The notes below the pieces were generated by a model. That model ran no database searches and was not told the DNA's origin. It saw nothing but the letters and a program-made list of their open reading frames with translations. A program made the translations under genes and the position numbers. A DNA stretch of 64,000 bases from UBA9214 sp964443845 (GTDB lineage Bacteria; Pseudomonadota; Gammaproteobacteria; UBA9214), in contig CAYUFA010000005.1 in the NCBI GenBank assembly GCA_964443845.1, forward strand, positions 1 through 64,000. Direction: 5' to 3'. Position 1 is the first letter of the stretch. Each line of letters starts with the position of its first letter. This document shows, piece after piece, positions 18,133 through 26,038 of this stretch.

Positions 18133-19684
18133 ACGGTCTGCCGGCCGGCCAGCGGCCGGCAGCGCGCGCCTGAAACACGTGCTGCGACTGCTGTGCCTGC
18201 TGGTGCTCACGGCCTGCAGCCGGCCGCCGGATTCGGCCATTCGCTTCGGGCTGGCCAGCGCGCCGGCCAGCCTCGATCCGCGCTATGCCACCGATGCCAC
18301 CTCCGAGCGGATCAACCGCCTGCTGTACCGGCGGCTGGTGGATTTCGACGCCGCGGCACGACCGGTGCCGGCGCTGGCCCGCTGGGAACAGCGCGGGCCG
18401 ACCCGCTGGCGTTTTTACCTGCGCAGACCGCGCGCCCCCTTTCACGACGGGACGCCCCTGACCGCGGCCGACGTGGCGGCAACCTATCGCTCCATGCTGG
18501 CTCCCGGCAGTCTCTCGCCGCAGGCCGGGACCCTGCGTGTGATCCGCTCGATCCGCGTGATCGATGATGACACCCTGGATTTCGAACTGGAGCACCCGGA
18601 TGCCCTGTTCCCCGGCTACCTCGCCATCGGCATCGTACCGGCACACGCCAGCGCCGGCGGTCAGCCGCTGCAGCGGGAACCCGTCGGCAGCGGACCGTTC
18701 CGCTTCACGGCCTGGCCGGACCCGGGCCGGCTCATCCTGACCCGGATCGCCGATGGCCAGCGCTTCGAGTTCCTGCGTGTGCCCGATCCCACCGTGCGCA
18801 CCCTGAAGCTGTTGCGCGGGGAACTGGACCTGCTGCAGAACGACCTGCCTGCGGAACTCGTCGACTACCTGGGCCGGCAGCCCGGGATCCGGCTGTTGCG
18901 GGCGCATGGCAACAACTTCGCCTACCTCGGCTTCAACCTGCAGGACCCGGCCATGTCCGACCTGCGCGTGCGCCAGGCCATTGCGCACGCGATCGACCGT
19001 GCCGCCATCGTGAAGTACGTGCTTGGCGGCGCGGCCCGTACCGCGGCCGCCCTGCTGCCCCCGGAACACTGGGCCGGCAATCCCGCGCTGCAGGCACCGG
19101 ACTACGATCCCGCCGCGGCCCGCCGCCTGTTGCAGGCGGCCGGCTATGACCGCCGCCATCCCCTGCAACTGGATTACAAGACCTCCACCGATCCGGTGCG
19201 CGTGCGGATCGCCACCATCCTCCAGCAGCAACTGGCGCAGGTCGGCATCCGGATGAAACTGAACAGCTACGACTGGGGTACCTTCTTCGGCGATATCAAG
19301 GCAGGGCACTTCCAGCTCTACAGCCTGATGTGGGTGGGCATCAAGACTCCGGATATCTTCCGTTACGCGTTCTACAGCCATTCACTGCCGCCGGGCGGCG
19401 CCAACCGCGGGCACTACGCCGATGCCGCCAGCGACCGCCTGATCGAACAGGCCGGGCAGGCGGACAGCCTGCAGGACCAGGCAGCGCTCTACCGGCGGTT
19501 GCAGGCGCGCCTGCTGGAGCAGTTGCCCTGCGTGCCGCTGTGGTACGAGGACCATGTCGCCGTGCTGCGTGCGTCGGTCACGGGCTACCGGCTGTCCGCC
19601 GACGGCAACTTCGACGGCCTGCTCCGCGTGCACAGGGTGGCAGCGGTCGCACACCCGGCCGGTGCGCCGCGCCACCCACAATGA
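18104..19684 (+). CDS. Second peptide-type solute-binding lipoprotein (family 5)
   Basis: Up to 526 aa; a family-5 solute-binding protein with the N-terminal strand FGLASAPASLDPRYA and core FHDGTPLTAADV. A lipobox (LTAC then S) lies about 38 residues from the earliest possible start. That start, GTG 18104, leaves an unusually long n-region, and GTG 18179 gives a compact lipoprotein signal, so the true start is unsettled. It is likely tethered to the inner or outer membrane facing the periplasm. Matching permeases are at 21755-23496, separated by three genes, and no ATPase is nearby. The nagZ and YkuD neighbours suggest muropeptide-derived peptides as substrate (inference). Confidence 0.85.
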   Translation: MYACARNIAERSAGRPAAGSARLKHVLRLLCLLVLTACSRPPDSAIRFGLASAPASLDPRYATDATSERINRLLYRRLVDFDAAARPVPALARWEQRGPTRWRFYLRRPRAPFHDGTPLTAADVAATYRSMLAPGSLSPQAGTLRVIRSIRVIDDDTLDFELEHPDALFPGYLAIGIVPAHASAGGQPLQREPVGSGPFRFTAWPDPGRLILTRIADGQRFEFLRVPDPTVRTLKLLRGELDLLQNDLPAELVDYLGRQPGIRLLRAHGNNFAYLGFNLQDPAMSDLRVRQAIAHAIDRAAIVKYVLGGAARTAAALLPPEHWAGNPALQAPDYDPAAARRLLQAAGYDRRHPLQLDYKTSTDPVRVRIATILQQQLAQVGIRMKLNSYDWGTFFGDIKAGHFQLYSLMWVGIKTPDIFRYAFYSHSLPPGGANRGHYADAASDRLIEQAGQADSLQDQAALYRRLQARLLEQLPCVPLWYEDHVAVLRASVTGYRLSADGNFDGLLRVHRVAAVAHPAGAPRHPQ

Positions 19685-19696
19685 GCATGCGGCCGG

Positions 19697-19702
19697 TATA
19701 AT
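19697..19702 (+). promoter_or_regulatory. -10 element immediately before the YkuD gene
   Basis: A perfect TATAAT ends only 6 bp before the ATG at 19709, so a normal start point coincides with the A of the ATG and the message would be leaderless. No Shine-Dalgarno precedes the ATG, which fits. No clear -35 is visible. Confidence 0.45.
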
Positions 19703-19708
19703 CGCCGC

Positions 19709-20230
19709 ATGCACCCGTCCACCAGCGAAAGGCTCATCCGTATCAGTATCGGTGAGCAGCGCCTGCAGTTACTGCGCGCGGCGCGCACGGAAATGGACGT
19801 CGCCGTGGCCACCGCGCGCAACGGGCCCGGCGAACGGCAGCACAGCGAGTGCACGCCGCGGGGCTGGCACCGGGTGCGTGCGCGTATCGGCGCGGGTTGC
19901 GCACTGAACACGGTCTTTGTCGCACGGCGCCCGAGCGGGGAAATCTACACCCCGGCCCTGCGGGCGGCCGCCCCGGACCGGGACTGGATCCTGACCCGGA
20001 TCCTCTGGCTGAGCGGACTGGAACCCGGCCGCAACCGCCTGGGCCCGGTCGATACCATGCGCCGCTACATCTATATCCACGGTTGTCCGGACGAGGATCC
20101 CATGGGCGTGCCGTCTTCGCATGGCTGCATCAAGATGCGCAATGCCGACGTCATTGCGTTGTTTGACCGGGTAACCGTGGGAACCCGCGTCCTGATCCAG
20201 GAAGCGCCCCTGGGGGAGCTGGCGGTGTAG
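19709..20230 (+). CDS. YkuD-domain protein without signal peptide; candidate cytosolic LD-carboxypeptidase
   Basis: A 173-aa single-domain YkuD (L,D-transpeptidase fold) protein. The catalytic signature is complete: His124-Gly125 in YIYIHG and S137-H-G-C140-I-K-M with nucleophile Cys140. No signal peptide, membrane segment or LysM domain is present, so it should stay in the cytoplasm, unlike cell-wall cross-linking Ldts. Cytosolic YkuD enzymes acting as L,D-carboxypeptidases in murein recycling are known (ElsL of Acinetobacter, LdcV of Vibrio); these trim tetrapeptides to tripeptides. Neighbouring nagZ and a peptide importer support that role here, but the reaction is inferred. It is convergent with the exported YqgE gene 10 bp away. 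Confidence 0.82.
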   Translation: MHPSTSERLIRISIGEQRLQLLRAARTEMDVAVATARNGPGERQHSECTPRGWHRVRARIGAGCALNTVFVARRPSGEIYTPALRAAAPDRDWILTRILWLSGLEPGRNRLGPVDTMRRYIYIHGCPDEDPMGVPSSHGCIKMRNADVIALFDRVTVGTRVLIQEAPLGELAV

Positions 20231-20240
20231 GGACCGGCCG

Positions 20241-20867
20241 TCAGCGTTGCGCGACGATGCCCGGCGGATCGAGCTGGTTGATGAGCTGTTGCCACAGACC
20301 GGAGTCCGCATTGAACAGGACATCGGGATCGCCGGCCACCACGTACCAGGACTGGTCTGCCACTTCCTGCTCCAGCTGTCCCGGCGACCAGTCGGCCTGG
20401 CCGGCATACATGCGCAGCTCACTCGCCGGCTTGCGTGCCTTGACCAGTGCATCCAGCATGCGCAGGTTGCTGCTGGCATAGACGCCGTCGCGGATCGGCA
20501 GGGCCAGATCGGTCTGATACTGACCGCGGAACAGCAGCACCATGATGTGCAGACTGAGCGGGCCGCCAAACCAGAGCGGGTAGGTGCCGGCCTCGGCGTG
20601 CTGCAGGTCCGGTAACACGTCCGCCACCCGTTTCCCCAGCGGCTGGTTGATGATCAGGCCAATGCTGCCATGGGCGTTGTGTTCCACCAGGTACACGACA
20701 CTCCTGGCGAAATACGGCCCGTACTGCCCGCGCTGCGCGACCAGGAAACAGCCCGTGACGGGATGGTCCAGTTCCTTCAGGTGTGGAATTACCGGCGGTG
20801 CGGCTGCAACGGTGCTCGCGCCGGCCAGCAGGATGAACAGCAGCGGAATGACAAGGGAGCTGCGCAT
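20241..20867 (-). CDS. YqgE/AlgH family (UPF0301) protein with signal peptide
   Basis: A 208-aa protein. After an N-terminal hydrophobic segment (about 1-22, ending AAA) comes the YqgE/AlgH fold: F-x-R-S-V-V-Y-L-V-E-H near residue 55, GSIGLIINQP and LWFGGPL. Ordinary YqgE/AlgH proteins (about 185 aa) are cytosolic with no signal, so export is unusual, and the classical phenotype (alginate regulation in Pseudomonas) cannot be assumed. It sits between the YkuD gene and a cytochrome b561 gene on the opposite strand. Confidence 0.85.
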   Translation of the reverse strand: MRSSLVIPLLFILLAGASTVAAAPPVIPHLKELDHPVTGCFLVAQRGQYGPYFARSVVYLVEHNAHGSIGLIINQPLGKRVADVLPDLQHAEAGTYPLWFGGPLSLHIMVLLFRGQYQTDLALPIRDGVYASSNLRMLDALVKARKPASELRMYAGQADWSPGQLEQEVADQSWYVVAGDPDVLFNADSGLWQQLINQLDPPGIVAQR

Positions 20868-20931
20868 GGCCTTCCCAGCTTGTCAGGGAATGCGGCCGGC
20901 CGCAAGGGGCAGGCGGGTGCGTCCCCGCGGC

Positions 20932-21615
20932 TCAGCGTTGCTGCGCCGGGTCCGGCGTGCGGGGGCGGGTCGGGTTCAGCGGGACCTCCACGGACTGTCC
21001 CCCGGGCTCCATCGGGTTTTGCAGGAATTGCACGGGCTGGATGTGAAAATAGCGCTTGCCGCTGAACAGGGCGGAAATCAGGGCGCCGTCTCCCTTCCAG
21101 TCGTGCAGTGCCGCGGCGAGGACGTGCCCCACGCAGAACCCGGCCAGCCCGTTGCCGAGCACGGCGTGCAGGGCGGCCGGGCGGATACCTGCCAGCTGCC
21201 AGGGCAGGTCGTGGGCAAACCCGCTGGCCACGCTCCCGAGCAGCGCCAGCAGCACCAGCAGGTAGAGCGGTGCCCAGAGCGGGTTGTGCGCATACCAGGC
21301 CGGCAGGGGGACGCGCGCCAGGCTGAGGTAGAACAGGAGGGTTTGCCGGATCGCGGTCCACTGGCCGCGTTTCGGCAGCAGGGAGCGCCAGTGCGAACTG
21401 CCGGGCAGGAACAGCAGCACGCTGCGCAGCAATACGGCCAGCGCCACGAGCTGCCCGATCATGCTGTGCCAGTCGTGCCAGAAGGCCGGGTCCGTGGATT
21501 CCTGCGCCCGGGCCCACGCACTGAGCAGCTCGAACACCACACCACAGGCGATCAGCCAGTGCGTCGCGCGCAGCCAGCCGGACCAGATTTGAACGTAGCG
21601 GATCGGTTGCGTCAT
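20932..21615 (-). CDS. Cytochrome b561-type (Ni/Fe-hydrogenase b subunit-like) membrane protein
   Basis: A 227-aa inner-membrane diheme cytochrome b candidate. A histidine in the first helix (RATHWLIA), DWHSMIG before the second, and LHAVLGNGLAGFCVGHVLAAALHDW near 170-194 supply axial histidine candidates. About four helices are visible, followed by a hydrophilic tail with proline-rich end. It could pass electrons from the quinone pool to a soluble cytochrome. The start at 21615 begins just before the first helix; an upstream in-frame extension is low-complexity and unlikely. It lies 64 bp upstream of the YqgE-like gene on the same strand, so the two may be cotranscribed. Confidence 0.75.
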   Translation of the reverse strand: MTQPIRYVQIWSGWLRATHWLIACGVVFELLSAWARAQESTDPAFWHDWHSMIGQLVALAVLLRSVLLFLPGSSHWRSLLPKRGQWTAIRQTLLFYLSLARVPLPAWYAHNPLWAPLYLLVLLALLGSVASGFAHDLPWQLAGIRPAALHAVLGNGLAGFCVGHVLAAALHDWKGDGALISALFSGKRYFHIQPVQFLQNPMEPGGQSVEVPLNPTRPRTPDPAQQR

Positions 21616-21754
21616 CAAGCCTGTCGTTCCACGCCGGTGTGCAGGGGAGTCATCATCACCGCCACTGCGGTGCACGCCAGTATAGCCGGACTGGCAGCGT
21701 GCTGCAGGTTCCTGCCTGCTGCAGGACGCGGCCGGTTTGCGGTACTCTCCGGCC

Positions 21755-22687
21755 ATGCACAGCTATCTCGCACAGCGCCTGCTGGGCGCCCTGCTGGCCG
21801 TCCTGGGCGTGGTGAGTATCGTGTTCCTGTTTATCCACCTGGTGCCGGGCGATCCGGTGGAAGTCATGCTGGGTGAATCCGCCAGCCAGGCGGACCGGGC
21901 CGCCCTGCGGCTTGCGCTGGGGCTGCAGCAGCCGTTGCCACTGCAATACCTGCACTATCTCGGTGGCCTGCTACACCTCGACCTGGGCACTTCCATACAC
22001 CGGCAGCTGCCGGTCACGCGTCTGCTGCTGGAACGCCTGCCCGCGACCGGGCTGCTCGCCCTCGTCACGCTGGGTTTCACCCTGGTGCTGGCGGTGCCGC
22101 TGGGAGTGCTGGCGGCCCTGCACCGCAACCGTGGCTGGGACCGGGCATCGATGGGCGTGTCGCTGCTGGGTATCTCCATCCCCAATTTCTGGCTCGGGCC
22201 ACTGCTGATCCTGCTGTTCTCGCTCGGGCTGGGCTGGTTGCCGGTGAGTGGCAGGAGCGGGCCCGCATCCGTGATCCTGCCTGCACTCACCCTGTCCACC
22301 GGCCTGACCGCCGTGCTCTCGCGCATGGTACGCAGCAGCATGCTCGACGTGCTGCACGAGGACTACCTGCGCACCGCGCGCGCCAAGGGCCTGCCGCCGG
22401 CGCGCATCATCCTGCACCACGCCCTGCGCAATGCCCTGTTGCCGGTGATCACGCTGCTGGGCCTGCAACTGGGAGCGTTGCTGGCCGGCGCCGTGGTGAC
22501 GGAAACGGTGTTCTCCTGGCCCGGCATCGGTCTGCTGACCATCGAGGCGATCCAGTCCCGCGACTACCCGGTGGTGCAGGGCTGCGTGCTCGTCATCAGC
22601 CTGGCCTACGTGCTGGTCAACCTGTGTACCGATCTCGTCTACGCCTGGGTCGATCCCCGCATCCGGCTGGGTGGGCCGGCGGGATGA
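21755..22687 (+). CDS. Peptide-type ABC transporter permease DppB-like (second importer)
   Basis: A 310-aa inner-membrane permease of the DppB/OppB family. The N-terminal helix QRLLGALLAVLGV, the HLVPGDPV motif (about 30) and the EAA loop DYLRTARAKGLPPARI near 202-217 are intact. The ATG at 21755 is preferred over an in-frame TTG at 21737. Its stop overlaps the next permease as ATGA. With the next gene and the lipoprotein at 18104 it would form a second importer, but no ATPase gene accompanies it. Confidence 0.92.
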   Translation: MHSYLAQRLLGALLAVLGVVSIVFLFIHLVPGDPVEVMLGESASQADRAALRLALGLQQPLPLQYLHYLGGLLHLDLGTSIHRQLPVTRLLLERLPATGLLALVTLGFTLVLAVPLGVLAALHRNRGWDRASMGVSLLGISIPNFWLGPLLILLFSLGLGWLPVSGRSGPASVILPALTLSTGLTAVLSRMVRSSMLDVLHEDYLRTARAKGLPPARIILHHALRNALLPVITLLGLQLGALLAGAVVTETVFSWPGIGLLTIEAIQSRDYPVVQGCVLVISLAYVLVNLCTDLVYAWVDPRIRLGGPAG

Positions 22688-23496
22688 CGACCCGGCTGGC
22701 GGGCGGGCTCCTGCTGTTGTGGGCACTGCTGGCGCTGCTGGGCCCGTGGCTGCCGGTCCGTCCCGACACGATCCACCTCGAGCACCTGCTGGGTACACCA
22801 ACCCGGTACGCCGTGTTCGGCTACGACGACCTCGGCCGCGACATCGGTGCGCGCCTGCTGGTCGGGGCACGCACGTCGTTTCTGGTGGCCGCCTGGGTGG
22901 TGGGCCTGTCGCTGTGCGTGGGCACGCTGGCCGGTACCGTGTGCGCCTTCCGTGGCGGCTGGTGGGACCGCCTGGTCACGCAGGTGATCGATCTGTTCCT
23001 GGCCTTTCCCGGCATCCTGCTGGCGATCGCCCTGGCCGGGTTGCTCGGACCCGGTATCGACAACGTGGTCATTGCGCTGACGGTCGTGGGCTGGGTAGGC
23101 TATGCGCGGCTGGCGCGGGCCCAGGTGCTCTCTCTCAAGCAGCGCGAGCACATCCAGGCCGCCCGGGCACTGGGCAGCAGCCAGTGGTATACCCTGCGCC
23201 ACCACCTGTTGCCCCTGATGTCCGGTGCCCTGATCGTCGAGGCCACGTTCGGGGTGGCCTCGGTCGTGATCGCCGAGGCTGGCCTGTCCTTCCTGGGACT
23301 CGGGGTGCAGCCACCGGCGGCCTCCTGGGGGGCGATGATCCGGGACGGTACCCGCTACATGCTGGTCGCACCCCACATGGTACTGGCGCCCGGGCTGTCG
23401 ATCCTGGCCGTGGTACTGGCCGTGAACCTGCTGGGAGACCGCCTGCGCGACCGCCTGGAGCGTCGGCCGGTAACGGAGAAAGGGAGCAACGAGTGA
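22684..23496 (+). CDS. Peptide-type ABC transporter permease DppC-like (second importer)
   Basis: A 270-aa permease of standard DppC length. The GYDDLGRDIGARLLVGARTS segment (about 47-66) and the EAA loop EHIQAARALGSSQWY (around 158) are typical. The start overlaps the DppB-like stop by 4 bp, and the stop overlaps the nagZ GTG start by 4 bp (GTGA), so the two permeases and nagZ are translationally coupled. That coupling ties peptide uptake to muropeptide processing. Confidence 0.92.
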   Translation: MTTRLAGGLLLLWALLALLGPWLPVRPDTIHLEHLLGTPTRYAVFGYDDLGRDIGARLLVGARTSFLVAAWVVGLSLCVGTLAGTVCAFRGGWWDRLVTQVIDLFLAFPGILLAIALAGLLGPGIDNVVIALTVVGWVGYARLARAQVLSLKQREHIQAARALGSSQWYTLRHHLLPLMSGALIVEATFGVASVVIAEAGLSFLGLGVQPPAASWGAMIRDGTRYMLVAPHMVLAPGLSILAVVLAVNLLGDRLRDRLERRPVTEKGSNE

Positions 23497-24536
23497 CACT
23501 GGGACCCGTCATGCTGGATATCGCCGGTTGCGAGCTGTGCGCCGAGGACCGGGAAGTGCTGTCCCACCCGGCCACCGGCGGCGTGATCCTGTTTACCCGC
23601 AACTACGAGTCACCGCGCCAGCTGCGTGCACTCGTCCGCGCCATGCACGCGCTGCGCGATCCGCACCTGATCGTTGCCGTCGACCAGGAAGGCGGGCGCG
23701 TGCAACGCTTTCGCGAGGGGTTCACACGCTTGCCGCCGGTGGCGTGCCTGGGACGCATCCACGACCAGGACGGGGCGCGGGCGCGGCACCTCGCCCGGGT
23801 GACCGGGTGGCTGATGGCGACCGAGTTGCGTGCGCTGGACGTGGATATCAGTTTTGCGCCGGTGCTGGATCTCGATCACGGGGTCTCCGGCGTGATCGGC
23901 AACCGCGCCCTGCACCAGCGCCCGGAGGTGGTTGCCGAACTCGCGGTGGCCTATCAGGCCGGCATGCACGAGGCCGGCATGGCGGCCACCGGCAAGCATT
24001 TCCCCGGCCACGGCGCGGTGCTGGCCGACTCGCACGTCGACCTGCCGGTGGACGAGCGCAGCCTGGCGGACCTCGAACAATGGGACCTGGTGCCGTTCCG
24101 GCGCATGATCGACGCGGGGCTGGCCGCGGTGATGATGGCACACGTGGCCTATCCCGGGGTGGATGCACAGGCGGCCGGTTTTTCCGCCCGCTGGATCCGC
24201 GCCATCCTGCGCGGACAACTGGGTTTCCAGGGGCTGGTGTTCAGTGACGACCTCAGCATGGGCGGCGCGGCCGGCGCGGGGGAACCCGATGCACGTGCCC
24301 ATGCCGCGCTCGAGGCGGGCTGTGATATGGTGCTGGTCTGCAACGACCGGGATGCGGCCGTGCAGGTCGTGGAGGCACTGCGCGACCCCGTCGACCCGGT
24401 GCTCGGAATGCGGCTGGCGCGCATGCACGGCCGGCATGCGGTCGACTGGGAATCGCTGCACCGCGATCCGCGCTGGGAGCAGGCGGTTGCCGCCGTGCGC
24501 GGCTATGAGGAGACACCGGAACTGGATCTGCAATAA
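23493..24536 (+). CDS. nagZ: Beta-N-acetylhexosaminidase NagZ
   Basis: A 347-aa cytosolic family-3 glycoside hydrolase that removes GlcNAc from anhydro-muropeptides during peptidoglycan recycling. The catalytic His-loop KHFPGHG is at 168-174 and the nucleophile motif SDDLSM at about 251-256. FTRN and VDQEGGRVQRF match the sugar-binding strands. The GTG start, with a GGGAG Shine-Dalgarno, gives GPVMLD at the same place as E. coli MGPVMLD. It is the last of three coupled genes after dppB/dppC-like permeases. Confidence 0.96.
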   Translation: MTLGPVMLDIAGCELCAEDREVLSHPATGGVILFTRNYESPRQLRALVRAMHALRDPHLIVAVDQEGGRVQRFREGFTRLPPVACLGRIHDQDGARARHLARVTGWLMATELRALDVDISFAPVLDLDHGVSGVIGNRALHQRPEVVAELAVAYQAGMHEAGMAATGKHFPGHGAVLADSHVDLPVDERSLADLEQWDLVPFRRMIDAGLAAVMMAHVAYPGVDAQAAGFSARWIRAILRGQLGFQGLVFSDDLSMGGAAGAGEPDARAHAALEAGCDMVLVCNDRDAAVQVVEALRDPVDPVLGMRLARMHGRHAVDWESLHRDPRWEQAVAAVRGYEETPELDLQ

Positions 24537-24625
24537 TGCCGGTCCCGGGGTTGTTGCCAGCGCGGCATGGCGTTGCGCAGACACCTCCCGCAGCCGGCTG
24601 CAGGGGAATGCGAGGAACCAGGAGT

Positions 24626-25183
24626 ATGGCACTGACACAGGCGGCGCTGAAACGGATCCGTGCCGAGGCCGTCGAGCTGCACGGGCCGGACGCGATCCAC
24701 GCGGCACTGGACCGGATGGCACAGGCGATCACGGCGGCCATGGCGGACCGGCTGCCGGTCGTGCTGTGCGTGCTGACCGGCGGCATCATTCCGACCGGGC
24801 ACCTCATGACACGGCTCGCGTTTCCGCTGGAAAGCGACTATCTGCATGCCACGCGCTACCGCGGCGAAACCAGCGGACGGGAGGTTGAATGGGTGTCCGA
24901 GCCGGGGATATCCCTGCACGGCCGCACCGTCCTGGTGGTGGATGACATCCTCGATGAAGGCAACACGCTGGCGGACGTGATCCGCTACTGCCGCGCACAG
25001 GGTGCGGAACGGGTCTACACCGCGGTACTGATCCGCAAGCGGCACGCGGGCCGCGCACCCGCGGTCGAGGCGGACTTCGTCGGTCTCGAGGTCGACGACC
25101 GCTACGTGTTCGGCTTCGGCATGGACTACAAGGGCTACCTGCGCAACCTGAACGGCATCTACGCGCTGGGCGGCGGTCACTGA
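24626..25183 (+). CDS. hpt: Hypoxanthine-guanine phosphoribosyltransferase
   Basis: A 185-aa purine salvage enzyme (hypoxanthine or guanine plus PRPP to IMP or GMP). The PRPP loop VVDDILDEGNTLADV lies at about 103-117, and VLTGGIIPTGHL near 50 forms the pyrophosphate-binding part. The ATG at 24626 follows GAGGAA; earlier in-frame codons are unconserved. Together with the next gene, which releases hypoxanthine from methylthioinosine, it makes a short salvage route. Confidence 0.9.
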   Translation: MALTQAALKRIRAEAVELHGPDAIHAALDRMAQAITAAMADRLPVVLCVLTGGIIPTGHLMTRLAFPLESDYLHATRYRGETSGREVEWVSEPGISLHGRTVLVVDDILDEGNTLADVIRYCRAQGAERVYTAVLIRKRHAGRAPAVEADFVGLEVDDRYVFGFGMDYKGYLRNLNGIYALGGGH

Positions 25184-25233
25184 CCCTGACGCACGCGATT
25201 CCCGCACCTCCCGGCACTTTCACAGGACACCCC

Positions 25234-25977
25234 ATGGCAACACTGGCGATCATCGGCGGTACCGGACTGACCCGGCTGGACGACCTGCAGATCGAACGCC
25301 GCGAGGTCATGCATACCCCGTACGGCGAACCCTCCGGTGCGCTGACCTATGGCATCCTGCATGGCAGGGAGGTGATCTTCCTGGCCCGGCACGGCTATGG
25401 TCACACCATCCCTCCCCACATGGTGAATTACCGTGCCAACCTGTGGGCGCTGCAGCAGGCGGGCATCCAGCGCATCATCGCGGTGTGTGCGGTAGGCAGT
25501 GTTGATGCGGGGATTGCGCCGGCCGGCGTGGTGATTCCGGACCAGCTCATCGACTATACCTGGTCACGTTCGCACACCTTTTTCGAATCCGACCTCAGCG
25601 CAGTGACGCATGTCGATTTCACCGAACCCTACTGCCGTGAGCTGCGGGAACTGCTGATCCGCAGCGCACAGCAGGCCGGCGTGGAGGTCCGTACGGCGGG
25701 CACCTACGGGGCCACCCAGGGGCCACGCCTGGAAACCGCCGCGGAGATCGATCGCATGGAACGGGACGGCTGCGACCTGGTCGGGATGACCGGCATGCCG
25801 GAGGCGGCGCTCGCGCGCGAGCTCGGGCTGTGCTACGGGGTGTGTGCGGTCAGTGCGAATGCCGCCGCCGGACGCGGGCCCGGCCCGATCGAAATGGCGG
25901 AAATCGAGCAGAACCTGAAGACGGGCATGGACCGGGTCCGTGCCATCCTGGCGCAGGCCATCACGACAGCGGGATGA
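25234..25977 (+). CDS. mtnP: S-methyl-5'-thioinosine phosphorylase (MTIP)
   Basis: A 247-aa PNP/MTAP-family phosphorylase. IIGGTGLT at 6-13, the phosphate loop RHGYGHTIPPH near 52-62 and the base/ribose site GMTGMPEAALARELG (about 185-199) are visible. Gammaproteobacteria such as Pseudomonas (PA3004) carry this form acting on methylthioinosine rather than methylthioadenosine; the choice here is inferred from overall resemblance and the adjacent hpt, which can use the hypoxanthine product. The last ~166 bp before the C-terminal tail are repeated, degenerate, at 26935-27100. Confidence 0.85.
   Translation: MATLAIIGGTGLTRLDDLQIERREVMHTPYGEPSGALTYGILHGREVIFLARHGYGHTIPPHMVNYRANLWALQQAGIQRIIAVCAVGSVDAGIAPAGVVIPDQLIDYTWSRSHTFFESDLSAVTHVDFTEPYCRELRELLIRSAQQAGVEVRTAGTYGATQGPRLETAAEIDRMERDGCDLVGMTGMPEAALARELGLCYGVCAVSANAAAGRGPGPIEMAEIEQNLKTGMDRVRAILAQAITTAG
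25782..25948 (+). repeat. Direct repeat, intact copy (3' part of mtnP)
   Basis: This segment recurs at 26935-27100 in the same orientation, offset about 1.15 kb, with one 1-bp deletion and roughly 20 substitutions in my hand alignment (about 88% identity). Similarity starts at CGGGATGAC and fades after GTGCCA. The two copies bracket the DUF599 gene. Confidence 0.85.
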
Positions 25978-26002
25978 TACGCCGGTATTGCGGCGGATCC
26001 AT

Positions 26003-26031
26003 GGTGTCTGACCCGATCTTTCGCTGACACC
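26003..26031. repeat. Short palindromic element between mtnP and DUF599
   Basis: GGTGTC at 26003-26008 and GACACC at 26026-26031 are perfect 6-bp arms around 17 bp. The left arm reads GGTGTCTGACCC, a string I associate with small intergenic palindromes near transposase genes in many bacteria. It lies between the intact mtnP end and the DUF599 stop and might act as a weak terminator or mark an old insertion edge. Confidence 0.3.
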
Positions 26032-26038
26032 CGCACTG

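Noticed and set aside
22671..23492. Long N-terminal extension of nagZ in the same frame
   Set aside because: It is antisense-like filler within the DppC-like gene; NagZ homology starts at the coupled GTG.
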